In this document: piece by piece, positions 1-8,523 of the stretch
Layout of the letters: the number at the start of each line of letters is the position of its first letter
Numbering within the stretch: the first letter of the stretch is position 1
Assembly: GCA_035450685.1 (NCBI GenBank)
Contig: DAOTNF010000001.1
Span: 209,102-273,101 of the forward strand
DNA length: 64,000 nt
Source of the DNA: Syntrophosphaera sp035450685
GTDB taxonomy: Bacteria; Cloacimonadota; Cloacimonadia; Cloacimonadales; Cloacimonadaceae
Direction of reading: 5' to 3'
Position numbers and translations under genes: made by a program
The notes under the pieces: model-generated
The model's input: only the letters and a program-made list of their open reading frames with translations
Database searches by the model: none
What the model was told of the DNA's origin: nothing

Positions 1-570
1 GTAGGTGAAGATAAGTATATGACAATTGAGGGCGTAAAGGCCAATAACATAAGATTGTTTAAGGCACTTGACTTTCCTTATTCCTGGACCTGTGTAGATA
101 CTCTGCTTACTGGTCCATGGTCAGATCCATCAATTTATAAATCAGGAGACACATATTTCTTGTTTGTATCAACTCCATATGTTTACGAAGATGCACATAT
201 CTTTTCTTCCAATAGCTTTTTCGGTCCGTATGTTGAACATCCAATGAACCCAGTTGTTAGCAAAAACAAAAGAATTGCACGCAATGCTGGTAACATATTC
301 GAAATGAATAATAAGCTATACAGGCCAGTTCAAGATTGTTCGAATATGTACGGGGAGAAAGTAAGAATGATGGAAATTCTTGAGTTATCTGAAACTACCT
401 ATAGAGAAAGAGAGATTGAGAATTCTCCATTGTCTTTTAAACAGGATGGATGGAACAGAACAAAAATGCATACTTTCAATATTTTCCAAATTAATGATAA
501 GATGATGGTTGCCACTGATGGAGCCCCGCATAATGGTAAACTACAGTTACGTATAGTAAAGAGAAGATAG
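1..570 (+). CDS. Beta-propeller sugar-locus protein (GINT1-N-like), 5' end cut off
   Basis: The reading frame is open to the left edge of the window, so the gene is partial; the ATG at 19 is probably internal. About 189 residues remain. The visible pattern, WSDPSIY followed by YFLFVS, then RNAGNIF, LYRPVQDCS, a short YGEKV stretch and a late HTFN with a final DG, resembles the five-bladed propeller domain called glucosamine inositolphosphorylceramide transferase 1 N-terminal domain. In bacteria that domain is often the C-terminal half of formyltransferase-like or glycosyltransferase-like proteins in surface-sugar loci. Its biochemical role is not established, and the upstream half is outside the window. 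The gene is AT-rich compared with the next genes. The family call is moderate; the partial status is certain. Confidence 0.6.
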   Translation, partial: VGEDKYMTIEGVKANNIRLFKALDFPYSWTCVDTLLTGPWSDPSIYKSGDTYFLFVSTPYVYEDAHIFSSNSFFGPYVEHPMNPVVSKNKRIARNAGNIFEMNNKLYRPVQDCSNMYGEKVRMMEILELSETTYREREIENSPLSFKQDGWNRTKMHTFNIFQINDKMMVATDGAPHNGKLQLRIVKRR

Positions 571-590
571 ATTAAAGATGTGTACTTGTT

Positions 591-613
591 CAATGCCAGA
601 TTTGGCATTGTTT
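591..613 (+). terminator. Hairpin downstream of first gene, possible weak terminator
   Basis: An 8-bp perfect stem (CAATGCCA with TGGCATTG, loop GATT) starts 21 bases after the stop of the first gene. It is followed only by TTTG rather than a long T run, so termination would be weak. The 571-803 gap otherwise shows no gene. Confidence 0.4.
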
Positions 614-803
614 GAATCCGGTGTATGAATAGGTAGCAATGCGATTAGACCTGTTTATACGCATGTTGTTATATAGATCATTTGTATACTCATAAGGTTC
701 AGACAATCTGTATGAACGGATTTTAGTTATGGGATTCGCATGCACATTCCCTGCTCAAGCAAAAGGCAGATGATGAGGAAATCAAACAACATGGATTTGA
801 GTA

Positions 804-2249
804 TTGACTGACAACAGGCGTTTCCTAAAAAACATCGGACTGGTTGCTTTGGGGCCGATAATTGGTTCTTTGGTTGGTTTTCTGGCCGAACCTTGGGTTT
901 CCCGTTTATGGAGCCCGGACCTCTATGGGATTGGGGCTTATTTCTACTCAATCCTTCAATTCTTGACTCCAGCTTTGTTTCTTCGTTACAATTTTGCCAT
1001 TGTCCAGGCTGTTGACCACAGGGAGGCAGCTAATCTGCTGGCCTTGTCAGCAATCATATTTGCTGGTTTCTTCACGCTGATAACTTTAGGATATCCTCTG
1101 CTTGGAAGATTGTTAGGCGGTAGTTTTCCTTTTGACAAATACAAAGCCTTTTTTCTTAGCGCGTTAGTGGCGGGTTCACTGGCAGCGTTGCTCAGGTTTT
1201 GGGCTTCATATCATAAACGTTTTGGCTTGCAGAGTGCCGCCACAATTATGACTCAAGTAACCCCGGTACTAATGCTCTTGCTCTTGGGATTCAGCGGCAA
1301 TGTTGGAGAATGGCAAATGATATTAATCAGGAGCATTGCATATTATTGTTACCCATTGCTTTTGGTGTTATCATTCATTTCCCGCGACATGCTACAGGTA
1401 TTCAGGGATGTGAGTTGGACCGGGATCAGGTCTGTAGCCCTGAAGTATCGGGACTATCCAAGGCATGAATACCTGGGATATATAGCTGGACTGCTGTCCT
1501 TCAATCTGCCAGTGATTCTGGTCGCCAGGTATTGGGGCACTGAAGTTTCCGGCTTGTATGCCAAAGCCTTCACAATCCTGTATATGTTTGTGTTGTTGTT
1601 GGGCGACTCTGTCAACCGGGTGTTGCATAAGGAAGCAGCTGATATTGTTAATAGCGGCAAAGACCTGGCTCCGTTTATCAACAATGTCTTTCGAGCTTTA
1701 GTATATCTTTCTCTGCTGCCCTTCATGCTGGTGATACTTGTTGGGCCGGAGCTGTTTAGTGTCTTTCTAGGTGAGCGGTGGATGGTTTCCGGTCAGTTTG
1801 CCCAAGCCATGGCCCTGTGGAGTTTTGCCAATTTGATCAATGCCAGCCTGATGCCATTGTACGGAGTTCTAAATAAGCAGCTCCAGTACACCAGGTTCAC
1901 TTTGGCAACCCTGCTAATAAGGGCTTTGATCCTCATCTTAATGGGGATGGCAGGAGCTAACGTGATATTGTCCCTTGCTGTGTTTGCTCTGGCCAATATG
2001 GTGGTGCTTATGTGGCAAGCGATATATATCGTTGGACTAGCGGGAGTGGACATCAAGGGAATCCTGTGTTTTGTCCTAACCAGGGTTTTGGAACTGCTGC
2101 CTTTGGCAGTCGTATTTATGGTTGTACGTCAATTGTTCAACCTTGGCACTTTAGAGTTGATTGGCCTTGCCGCTTTGCTTTCCTTACCCTATGTTTATCT
2201 GTATTATATCCGAAACATCAAACAATTCCGCAACTTACTCGTAGCGTGA
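804..2249 (+). CDS. Polysaccharide flippase, Wzx/PST family (first of two)
   Basis: This is a 481-residue protein that is almost entirely hydrophobic, with about 12-14 predicted membrane helices. It starts with a polar stretch (DNRRFLKN) and then GLVALGPIIGSLVGF, typical of the polysaccharide transporter branch of the MATE/MOP superfamily. It would move an undecaprenyl-linked repeat unit across the inner membrane. The start is uncertain. The frame opens with TTG at 804 and no good ribosome site at the right distance, while an ATG at 791 is correctly spaced from GAGGAA (775-780) but runs into TGA after six codons, one base out of frame. A start at 804 or a single-base frameshift are both possible. 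A second flippase lies at 11.3 kb. Confidence 0.85.
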   Translation: MTDNRRFLKNIGLVALGPIIGSLVGFLAEPWVSRLWSPDLYGIGAYFYSILQFLTPALFLRYNFAIVQAVDHREAANLLALSAIIFAGFFTLITLGYPLLGRLLGGSFPFDKYKAFFLSALVAGSLAALLRFWASYHKRFGLQSAATIMTQVTPVLMLLLLGFSGNVGEWQMILIRSIAYYCYPLLLVLSFISRDMLQVFRDVSWTGIRSVALKYRDYPRHEYLGYIAGLLSFNLPVILVARYWGTEVSGLYAKAFTILYMFVLLLGDSVNRVLHKEAADIVNSGKDLAPFINNVFRALVYLSLLPFMLVILVGPELFSVFLGERWMVSGQFAQAMALWSFANLINASLMPLYGVLNKQLQYTRFTLATLLIRALILILMGMAGANVILSLAVFALANMVVLMWQAIYIVGLAGVDIKGILCFVLTRVLELLPLAVVFMVVRQLFNLGTLELIGLAALLSLPYVYLYYIRNIKQFRNLLVA

Positions 2250-2341
2250 TTGGTTTGAGTGGAAACTGTGATTAAGGGGCTTGTGACCTATATAGCAACT
2301 TGCCTAATGCGGACAATTTCTCCCACCGATAATTGTTGCCT

Positions 2342-3289
2342 ATGAAGCATATGGAACTATTAATCTCAATCCTGATTCCTGTCTTCAACGATCAGGAAGT
2401 GTTGCCGGAGCTGTTTCAACGGTTAAAAGCTCTGCTGAACCAATATTACCCCAACCACGAGATCATGTTTGTTGACGACGGCAGCGCGGATAATTCCTGG
2501 CAGATCATCGAAGGCCTGCATCAACATGATAGCCAGGCCAAGGGCTTGAAGTTGATACACAACTTTGGCCAGCAGAACGCTATTGCCGCTGGTTTGGAAC
2601 ATGTAAGCGGCGATATTGTGGTGATCATGGACTCCGACCTGCAGGACAGGCCGGAGGATATTCCCAAGCTTATAGACGCGCTGTTGGCAAACGACGCCTC
2701 CATGGCGATTGCCAAGTGGAAAAGCAGGCAGGACGGATTCCTGAAACAATTTGTATCCAGGCTCTTCTTTGCTGTTAGCAAAAAGATCACCAATATCAGA
2801 CATGAGCCGAATCTGGGTGTGTTCCGTGCCATCCGCCGCGAGGTGGTCGAAGAGCTGAAAAAGTATCCTGAAAAAACCGCCACGACCCTGAGCCTACTCT
2901 ATTGGATCGGGGTGGATTATGTTGTGGTGCCACTTGAGCGTGATTCCCGCTTTGCCGGAAAGAGCGGCTACAATTTGAAAAAGATGCTCAAGCTGACTGC
3001 GGACCGGATCTTTTCCTTTTCCATGTTTCCAATCCGGGCGGCCATCTTGGCCGGGAGCCTGATCTCAGCACTGAGTTTTTTGACCGGGATCATATTGATC
3101 ATCAGAAGGATGATGGGTTTGGTGGCGCCGGGCTGGACTTCGATGATAGTGCTGACGCTCTTTCTCTTCGGGTTGAACTTCCTGTTTCTGGGAGTGGTCG
3201 GCGAATATTTGGGCCGCATTTTCCAAGAGACGAAACAGCGGCCAAAGTACATAATCAAAAAATCCATAGGTGAAATATGCAAAAAGTGA
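2342..3289 (+). CDS. Family 2 glycosyltransferase, DPM1/GtrB type
   Basis: About 315 residues. The N-terminal two thirds is a GT-A fold: ISILIPVFND, then VDDGSAD (nucleotide binding) and MDSDLQDRPEDIPKL (metal-binding DxD). Two strongly hydrophobic helices follow near residues 230-255 and 265-290. This layout matches the dolichol-phosphate-mannose synthase/GtrB/ArnC group, which moves a sugar from an NDP-sugar to a polyprenyl phosphate carrier on the cytoplasmic face. ATG codons at 2342 and 2351 are both plausible starts; a TTG at 2333 is also in frame but less likely. It overlaps the next gene by 13 bases. The sugar cannot be told from sequence. Confidence 0.88.
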   Translation: MKHMELLISILIPVFNDQEVLPELFQRLKALLNQYYPNHEIMFVDDGSADNSWQIIEGLHQHDSQAKGLKLIHNFGQQNAIAAGLEHVSGDIVVIMDSDLQDRPEDIPKLIDALLANDASMAIAKWKSRQDGFLKQFVSRLFFAVSKKITNIRHEPNLGVFRAIRREVVEELKKYPEKTATTLSLLYWIGVDYVVVPLERDSRFAGKSGYNLKKMLKLTADRIFSFSMFPIRAAILAGSLISALSFLTGIILIIRRMMGLVAPGWTSMIVLTLFLFGLNFLFLGVVGEYLGRIFQETKQRPKYIIKKSIGEICKK

Positions 3290-3933
3290 TCATTCTGGGT
3301 GGCATTGGCAATGGCACTGTAATCGCGGAAGCAATCGCGGATGCCAACAAGCGGGGGTACGGTAAGCTTGAGATGGCCGGATACCTGAATGACAGGGAGG
3401 AGCGGGGATCTTATATCGAATCCTATCCTGTGTTGGGATGCCTTTCAGAAGCGTCCAGGTTTGCAGCGGAAGGCTACAAGTTCATCAACACGATCTACCG
3501 TATCGATGGACAGGCTGAACGCCTGGACCTGTTTGAAAGCTTGGGCCTCAGCGATGACGATCTGGCCACGTTCATCCATCCCACGGCGTATTATGCTCCC
3601 AATGCGGTGTTTGAACCGGGGGCTGTGTTGATGCCCTATGTGATGATCTCAGCCGGGGCTAGAATCGGCCGCGGTTCGTTGATCATGGTGGGAGCCAGTA
3701 TCGGTCACAACACCGAATTAGGGCCCTACAATCATGTGGCAGCTCAAGCCGTGGTTGGAGCCTATATCAAGACCGGCACCGGGGTGCATATTGGCCTGAA
3801 TGCGACTTTAAGGGAAAACCTGACCATCGGAGATCATGCCACCGTCGGCATGGGTGCAGTGCTGACCAAAAACGTGGGCGAAAAAGAAATATGGGCTGGT
3901 AATCCGGCCAAGTTTTTGAGGATAGCGCAATGA
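3277..3933 (+). CDS. NeuD/PglD-like sugar O- or N-acyltransferase
   Basis: A 218-residue protein with an N-terminal Rossmann-like segment (VIILGGIGNGTVIAEAI) and a C-terminal left-handed parallel beta-helix built from hexapeptide repeats (residues about 110-210; GAVLMPYVMI, GSLIMVGASIGHN, HATVGMGAVLTKNV). It ends with the typical AGNPAKFLR. This is the architecture of the sialic acid O-acetyltransferase NeuD and of PglD, which acetylates the 4-amino group of UDP-4-amino sugars with acetyl-CoA. With a 4-aminotransferase gene 2 kb downstream, N-acylation of a 4-amino sugar is a reasonable guess. It overlaps its neighbours on both sides (13 bp and 4 bp), indicating tight co-transcription. Confidence 0.82.
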   Translation: MQKVIILGGIGNGTVIAEAIADANKRGYGKLEMAGYLNDREERGSYIESYPVLGCLSEASRFAAEGYKFINTIYRIDGQAERLDLFESLGLSDDDLATFIHPTAYYAPNAVFEPGAVLMPYVMISAGARIGRGSLIMVGASIGHNTELGPYNHVAAQAVVGAYIKTGTGVHIGLNATLRENLTIGDHATVGMGAVLTKNVGEKEIWAGNPAKFLRIAQ

Positions 3934-4715
3934 CGTTTGTCGATGAGTTAGATTTCACAAATGAATTGAAAGACTTGTTTGAAATACAAGGGGCAGCTAT
4001 TAAGCGCGCTTTAGAGACACGCAGGATCCAGACTCATTTGCTCAATGATGAAAATGAAGTCAGGGACTATATCAGGAGTTTTATAGCACAGCGTTCCCAA
4101 ATCAGGAATATCGCTTTCAGTGATGGCGTCACCCTGTATCAGCTTGATCTTTTCAACTGGATCAAAGAGGAGTTTGGCTCTGCTGGTTTCACCATCAATC
4201 AACCTCTGGAGCGGTCGGCCACGGGTCAGTATGCGATCTACGGAGACCAGCCTCCTGGCCGGATGGAAATACCTTACGAACAGTGGAAGGTTTTATATGA
4301 CAAATGGTATGACAACCTGCGGGCTTCATTAATGAGCGACCTGCTGATAATCAGTGCAAACGCCGTGACTATGGAGGGTGAGATCATTTCGGTGGACGGT
4401 TTTGGCAACAGGGTATCCGGTATGATATTTGGACCCCGGCATGTGCTGTGTATTGTGGGCAGGAACAAGATTGTCAGGGACAAGACCAGCGCTTTGGACA
4501 GGATTCATAACCATGTGGTGCCGCTAACTTATCTGAGGCATAACCTGAAACACTGGTGCAAGTTCCAGGAAGTTCCGTGCCTGAAGACGGGTAAATGCGT
4601 TACTTGCAGCCATCCGGAAAGCGCTTGCCTGAACACAGTAGTAGTACGAGGGCAGGTGAAACAGCACCAGGACAGGCTGCATCTGTTGTTGGTCAATAAA
4701 GATCTGGGATTTTGA
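3930..4715 (+). CDS. LUD-domain protein (LutC/YkgG-like, DUF162)
   Basis: 261 residues. The core matches the LUD (lactate utilisation, DUF162) family: SDLLIISANAVTMEGEI, DGFGNRVSGMIFGPRHV and IVGRNKIV, followed by a C-terminal cysteine cluster (PCLKTGKC, VTC, SAC). Stand-alone LUD proteins of this form are known mainly next to lactate-oxidising iron-sulfur proteins, and their chemistry is poorly understood. None of the usual LutA/LutB partners is here. It overlaps the NeuD-like gene by 4 bases and precedes an ATP-grasp gene by 22 bases, inside a deoxy-amino-sugar operon. The cysteines could bind a metal or a cluster. The family call is strong; a role in sugar modification is inference from position only. 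Confidence 0.85.
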   Translation: MTFVDELDFTNELKDLFEIQGAAIKRALETRRIQTHLLNDENEVRDYIRSFIAQRSQIRNIAFSDGVTLYQLDLFNWIKEEFGSAGFTINQPLERSATGQYAIYGDQPPGRMEIPYEQWKVLYDKWYDNLRASLMSDLLIISANAVTMEGEIISVDGFGNRVSGMIFGPRHVLCIVGRNKIVRDKTSALDRIHNHVVPLTYLRHNLKHWCKFQEVPCLKTGKCVTCSHPESACLNTVVVRGQVKQHQDRLHLLLVNKDLGF

Positions 4716-4737
4716 TAGAGGGGTTTCAATTAGTTTT

Positions 4738-5895
4738 ATGCGGGAAAAAATAGCCATCATCGGAGCCAGTTACCTGCAAAAACCCTTGGTTCTGAAAGCC
4801 AGGGAGATGGGTTTTGAAACCCATGTCTTTGCCTGGGAGGATGGCGCTGTCTGTAAAGACTTGGCCGATACTTTTTATCCCATTTCGATCACTGAGGTGG
4901 ATGAGATTTACGAAATCTGCCAAAGGATCCAACCCAAGGGCATTGCATCCATTGGATCCGATCTGGCCACAGTGGCTGTCAACCGGGTGGCGGAAAAACT
5001 GGGCTTGATCGGCAATTCCATTAAGTGCACGGAAGTTAGCACCAACAAATATCTGATGCGGGAGCGGCTGAAGACTGGCGGTGTTCCTTGTCCCGGTTAC
5101 TGGCTGGCAGGCAAAAATGGTTCAGATTTGGAAGTTAACCCCAAAGATTTCCCCCTGATCGTTAAGCCCGTGGACCGCTCTGGAAGCCGGGGTGTCAGCT
5201 TGGTCAAAGACAGGTCTGAACTTGTTGACGCCGTTCAAGCGGCCAGGGAGCAATCATTTTCCGCGCAGGTGATAATCGAACAGTTCATTGAAGGCAGGGA
5301 GCTTAGCGTGGAGGCTATCTCCTGGCAGGGCAGGCATTACATTTTACAGTTCACGGACAAGGAAACCACCGGCGCGCCGCACTTCGTTGAAACAGCCCAT
5401 CATCAACCCGCGGAACTCAGCTTCAGCCAAAAAGAAAGTCTGGCCAGGCTGACCAGGGAAAGCCTGGATTGCCTCGGAATTCAAAACGGGGCATCGCATT
5501 CGGAGTTTAAGATCACGGAAAGCGGGGAGATCTATCTTATCGAGGTAGGGGCCAGGATGGGTGGTGATTGCATCGGTTCAGACCTGGTAAGGCTTTCCAC
5601 GGGATACGATTTTGTGAGGGGGGTGATCGAAGTGGCTGTTGGCGGTTTTGAGGAGCCTGTGCTTTCCCAACCCGCCCATGCCGGTATCCATTACGTTTTT
5701 CCCCAGCCGGGGATTCTGCGGGAAGTGCTGTTTGTTTCCAGCCCCCAAGTTGTGTGTCACGAGGTTTTTGTGGAAAGTGGGGACACAGTAGCCCCGATTT
5801 TAGACAGTTCCCAGCGCCCTGCTTACTACATCTACCAGGGCAAGCAACGGCTGCCCTATGATCCAAGTGTGCTTAGGCTGATTACAAAGGAATAA
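4738..5895 (+). CDS. ATP-grasp ligase (CarB/PurK-like)
   Basis: 385 residues. The N-terminal preATP-grasp Rossmann domain (REKIAIIGASYLQKP) is followed by an ATP-grasp domain with PLIVKPVDRSGSRG (ATP-binding lysine and loop), EQFIEGRELSVEAIS and IEVGARMGGDCIGSD (metal-binding acidic and Arg residues). Such enzymes activate a carboxylate as an acyl phosphate and join it to an amine or other nucleophile. Within surface-sugar loci, members can attach amino acids or other acids to amino sugars or to the carrier. Here the gene directly precedes, by one base, the aminotransferase that would create a 4-amino sugar, so that amine is a candidate acceptor. The substrate is unknown. Confidence 0.85.
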   Translation: MREKIAIIGASYLQKPLVLKAREMGFETHVFAWEDGAVCKDLADTFYPISITEVDEIYEICQRIQPKGIASIGSDLATVAVNRVAEKLGLIGNSIKCTEVSTNKYLMRERLKTGGVPCPGYWLAGKNGSDLEVNPKDFPLIVKPVDRSGSRGVSLVKDRSELVDAVQAAREQSFSAQVIIEQFIEGRELSVEAISWQGRHYILQFTDKETTGAPHFVETAHHQPAELSFSQKESLARLTRESLDCLGIQNGASHSEFKITESGEIYLIEVGARMGGDCIGSDLVRLSTGYDFVRGVIEVAVGGFEEPVLSQPAHAGIHYVFPQPGILREVLFVSSPQVVCHEVFVESGDTVAPILDSSQRPAYYIYQGKQRLPYDPSVLRLITKE

Positions 5896-5896
5896 A

Positions 5897-7039
5897 ATGA
5901 GAATCCCGTTCAACAGACCTTTTCGCGCTCCCAATGAGAATGAGTATGTCCTGGAAGCGCTGCAGTCCGGCAGGCTGTCCGGTAACAACCAGTTTGCCAA
6001 AAGGGTTCAACAACATATGCGAGACCGGCATAAGCTGGAGAACGTCTTTCTGGTGCCCTCCGGAACTTCAGCTTTGGAAATGGGCGCCTGGTTGGCTGGT
6101 CTGGGACCCGGTGACGAGGTGATACTGCCTTCCTACACGTTCAGCTCCACAGCCAATGCGGTGGTGATGACCGGAGCCAAACCAGTGTTTTGCGAGATTG
6201 ACCCTATAACCATGAATGCCGATGTTGGCCACATGGAGTCGTTGATAACGGAAAGGACCAAAATGCTGCTGCCAATCGATTATGCCGGAATTCCCTGCGC
6301 TATAGACAGAATCGGGGAATTGGCCAGGAAACATGGTTTGCTGGTGATGGTTGACGCAGCACAATCGTACGGAACTTATCATGAAGGCAAGGCCTGTGGT
6401 AGTTTTGGCGACTTGGCCACCTTCAGTTTTCACGAGACCAAAAACATCAGTTGCGGCGAAGGCGGGGCTTTGGTGGTCAATCGCCCGGACTGGGTGGAAA
6501 GGGCTAATTTCCTGCAGGAAAAAGGTACAGACCGCAGTCTGGTTCTGTTTGGGCAAAAGTCAAAATACCATTGGGTGGATATCGGTTCCAGCTACCTGCT
6601 TTCGGATATTCTGGCAGCGGTACTGTTGGCCCAGTTGGAGGAAGAGAACACCATCCTGGAGCTGCGGGGCAGGGTAACATCTGCTTACACAGACTTGTTG
6701 AAGCCCTTTGCTGAGGCGGGTGCGATCAGCATTGCTCCCTATGATTTGTACCAAAACCTGAACAGCCATGCTTTCTGGGTAGTATTTGACAAGGAAGAGA
6801 ATAAAGAGAGTTTCCTTCTCGGGATGAAAGGAAAAGATGCGTACGCATATATTGGATACATTCCCCTGCATTCAGCGCCGATGGGAATAAAACTGGGTAA
6901 CAGAGCTGGCGACCTGCCCACAACCGAAGACCTGGCAGCGAGGATCGTGAGGCTGCCCCTGTATGCTGACCTTGCCAGGGAAGGCCTGCCGCAGTTACTG
7001 GATACTATGCAGAACGTGCTGAGGAGTATTTACGGATGA
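5897..7039 (+). CDS. wecE: dTDP-4-amino-4,6-dideoxyhexose transaminase (WecE/RffA-like)
   Basis: 380 residues of the DegT/DnrJ/EryC1/StrS aminotransferase family (PLP, fold type I). FSFHETKNISCGEGG carries the PLP-binding lysine and is the form seen in WecE/RffA, as are EKGTDRS and KYHWVDIGSSYLLSDI; these set it apart from the PseC or ArnB branches. WecE converts dTDP-4-keto-6-deoxy-D-glucose plus glutamate to dTDP-4-amino-4,6-dideoxy-D-galactose. The following genes encode a 2,3-dehydratase and a 3-ketoreductase, so the real substrate here is probably a 2-deoxy-4-keto sugar. It shares a 4-bp overlap with the next gene. rmlA and rmlB, needed for the precursor, are not in the window. Confidence 0.85.
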   Translation: MRIPFNRPFRAPNENEYVLEALQSGRLSGNNQFAKRVQQHMRDRHKLENVFLVPSGTSALEMGAWLAGLGPGDEVILPSYTFSSTANAVVMTGAKPVFCEIDPITMNADVGHMESLITERTKMLLPIDYAGIPCAIDRIGELARKHGLLVMVDAAQSYGTYHEGKACGSFGDLATFSFHETKNISCGEGGALVVNRPDWVERANFLQEKGTDRSLVLFGQKSKYHWVDIGSSYLLSDILAAVLLAQLEEENTILELRGRVTSAYTDLLKPFAEAGAISIAPYDLYQNLNSHAFWVVFDKEENKESFLLGMKGKDAYAYIGYIPLHSAPMGIKLGNRAGDLPTTEDLAARIVRLPLYADLAREGLPQLLDTMQNVLRSIYG

Positions 7040-8511
7040 GCAAGGCGCGGGTCACAGAGCTTAGGGAACGCTTGATTTCCGCCGTGGGAGATTTTTCCAG
7101 GAGCGTGGAGTTTGATTTTTTCTTTTCAGCTCTGGTAGATTACAACCCGTTCAACTCGACCGATGATGTTTTGGAATGGTTGCAGGATCTTAACCGCATA
7201 CAGTATTTCGAGGTGGAGGAGATAGGCTTTTCCCATCTCCAGCAATGGCATTTTGATAATTTGAGTGGCGACCTGCGGCACAACAAGGGTAAGTTTTTCA
7301 GCATCAGGGGCTTTCAGGTGTTTGACAATCTGACGGGCGACATTTTCTGGGATCAACCCATTATTGACCAACCTGAAATTGGCATCCTGGGTATTCTGGG
7401 CAAGAAAATTGATGGGGTTTTATACTTTTTGATGCAAGCCAAGGCGGAACCGGGAAATATAAATACCTACCAACTCTCACCCACTGTCCAGGCTACGCGG
7501 AGCAACTACACCCTGGCCCATGGAGGAAAAAAGACTATCTATCTGGAGTACTTTAACGGTCAGGCTCCGGTCAAAGTGCTATATTACCAATACCAGTCTG
7601 AACAAGGTGCGAGGTTTTTTGAAAAACGGAACTGCAATATAGTCGTACTGGATGAATCTGATGCGCCCATCAAGCTGACCCCAAACCATAAATGGCTTAC
7701 CCTGGGGCAGATTAAGAGCCTGATGGAGCATGACAATACAGTAAATATGGACAGCCGTTCCGTGATATCGCTGATCCGCTATTGGGATTCCAAATACCAA
7801 ATCGATGTGCCAGCCATTTCCAGGATAATCAGCGACTATTCCGATGTGATCAAGCGCAGTGAGTTTTGGTTGTCCGCGGTTCTTCAGTGTTTCGAGTCGC
7901 GTGAGTCGAACAGGCAGCTTTCCGAGATACTAATCGCTCTCAACCGGAAACGCTATTGTTGCAAATTGGGGCGCAAAGCTTTCCCCTTGAGGGAGCTACG
8001 TGACTGGAGCATTGGCGACAGACTTATTCAGCACAATCAAAACAAGTTTTTCCAGGTTCTGGCTGTGAGGATCAATGCCAACAACAGGGAAGTGGAAAGC
8101 TGGGATCAACCGATAATGCGGCAACGGCACCATGCGCAGATAGGGCTTATCTGCTCACTCCAAAAGGGAGTGTATATGTTTCTTGTGCAAATGAAGACGG
8201 AGCCAGGGCTTTACGATATGGTCGAACTATCTCCCACCGTGCAGTGCATTGCGGAAAACTATGAAACCGGCAAACAGCCCCGCTATCTGGATGAATTTCA
8301 TGATAAAGAACTTATCTGCCAGGCCAGGCAATCTGAAGAAGGGGGAAGGTTCTACCGGGAATGCAACCTGAACATGATCAGAGAGGCAAGCGGTTTCGAA
8401 AACACAGATCCGGAAAACTATCTCTGGATAAGCTTGGCCAACATGAAGGAAATGGTGCAAACCCAGCGGATGCTCAACGTTGAATTGCGCAGCCTGCTGG
8501 CGTATTTTTAA
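7036..8511 (+). CDS. NDP-hexose 2,3-dehydratase
   Basis: 491 residues with two internally similar halves, each carrying the pattern WDQPI, then GIL/GLI, then a QAKAEPGN or QMKTEPGL strand, LSPTVQ and a tyrosine (first copy about residues 85-165, second about 345-425). This duplicated architecture defines the family of TylCVI, SpnO and related enzymes, which remove the C2 hydroxyl of dTDP-4-keto-6-deoxyglucose to give the 3,4-diketo-2,6-dideoxy intermediate. That product is unstable and normally needs a 3-ketoreductase at once; the next gene supplies one. The family is best known from antibiotic sugar pathways in actinomycetes, so its use in a surface-polysaccharide locus is uncommon. Confidence 0.88.
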   Translation: MSKARVTELRERLISAVGDFSRSVEFDFFFSALVDYNPFNSTDDVLEWLQDLNRIQYFEVEEIGFSHLQQWHFDNLSGDLRHNKGKFFSIRGFQVFDNLTGDIFWDQPIIDQPEIGILGILGKKIDGVLYFLMQAKAEPGNINTYQLSPTVQATRSNYTLAHGGKKTIYLEYFNGQAPVKVLYYQYQSEQGARFFEKRNCNIVVLDESDAPIKLTPNHKWLTLGQIKSLMEHDNTVNMDSRSVISLIRYWDSKYQIDVPAISRIISDYSDVIKRSEFWLSAVLQCFESRESNRQLSEILIALNRKRYCCKLGRKAFPLRELRDWSIGDRLIQHNQNKFFQVLAVRINANNREVESWDQPIMRQRHHAQIGLICSLQKGVYMFLVQMKTEPGLYDMVELSPTVQCIAENYETGKQPRYLDEFHDKELICQARQSEEGGRFYRECNLNMIREASGFENTDPENYLWISLANMKEMVQTQRMLNVELRSLLAYF

Positions 8512-8523
8512 GTGGAGAATGAG

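Noticed and set aside
3930..4715. Lactate utilisation operon
   Set aside because: Only the LUD protein is present; there is no LutA, LutB, permease or regulator, and the neighbours are all sugar genes.
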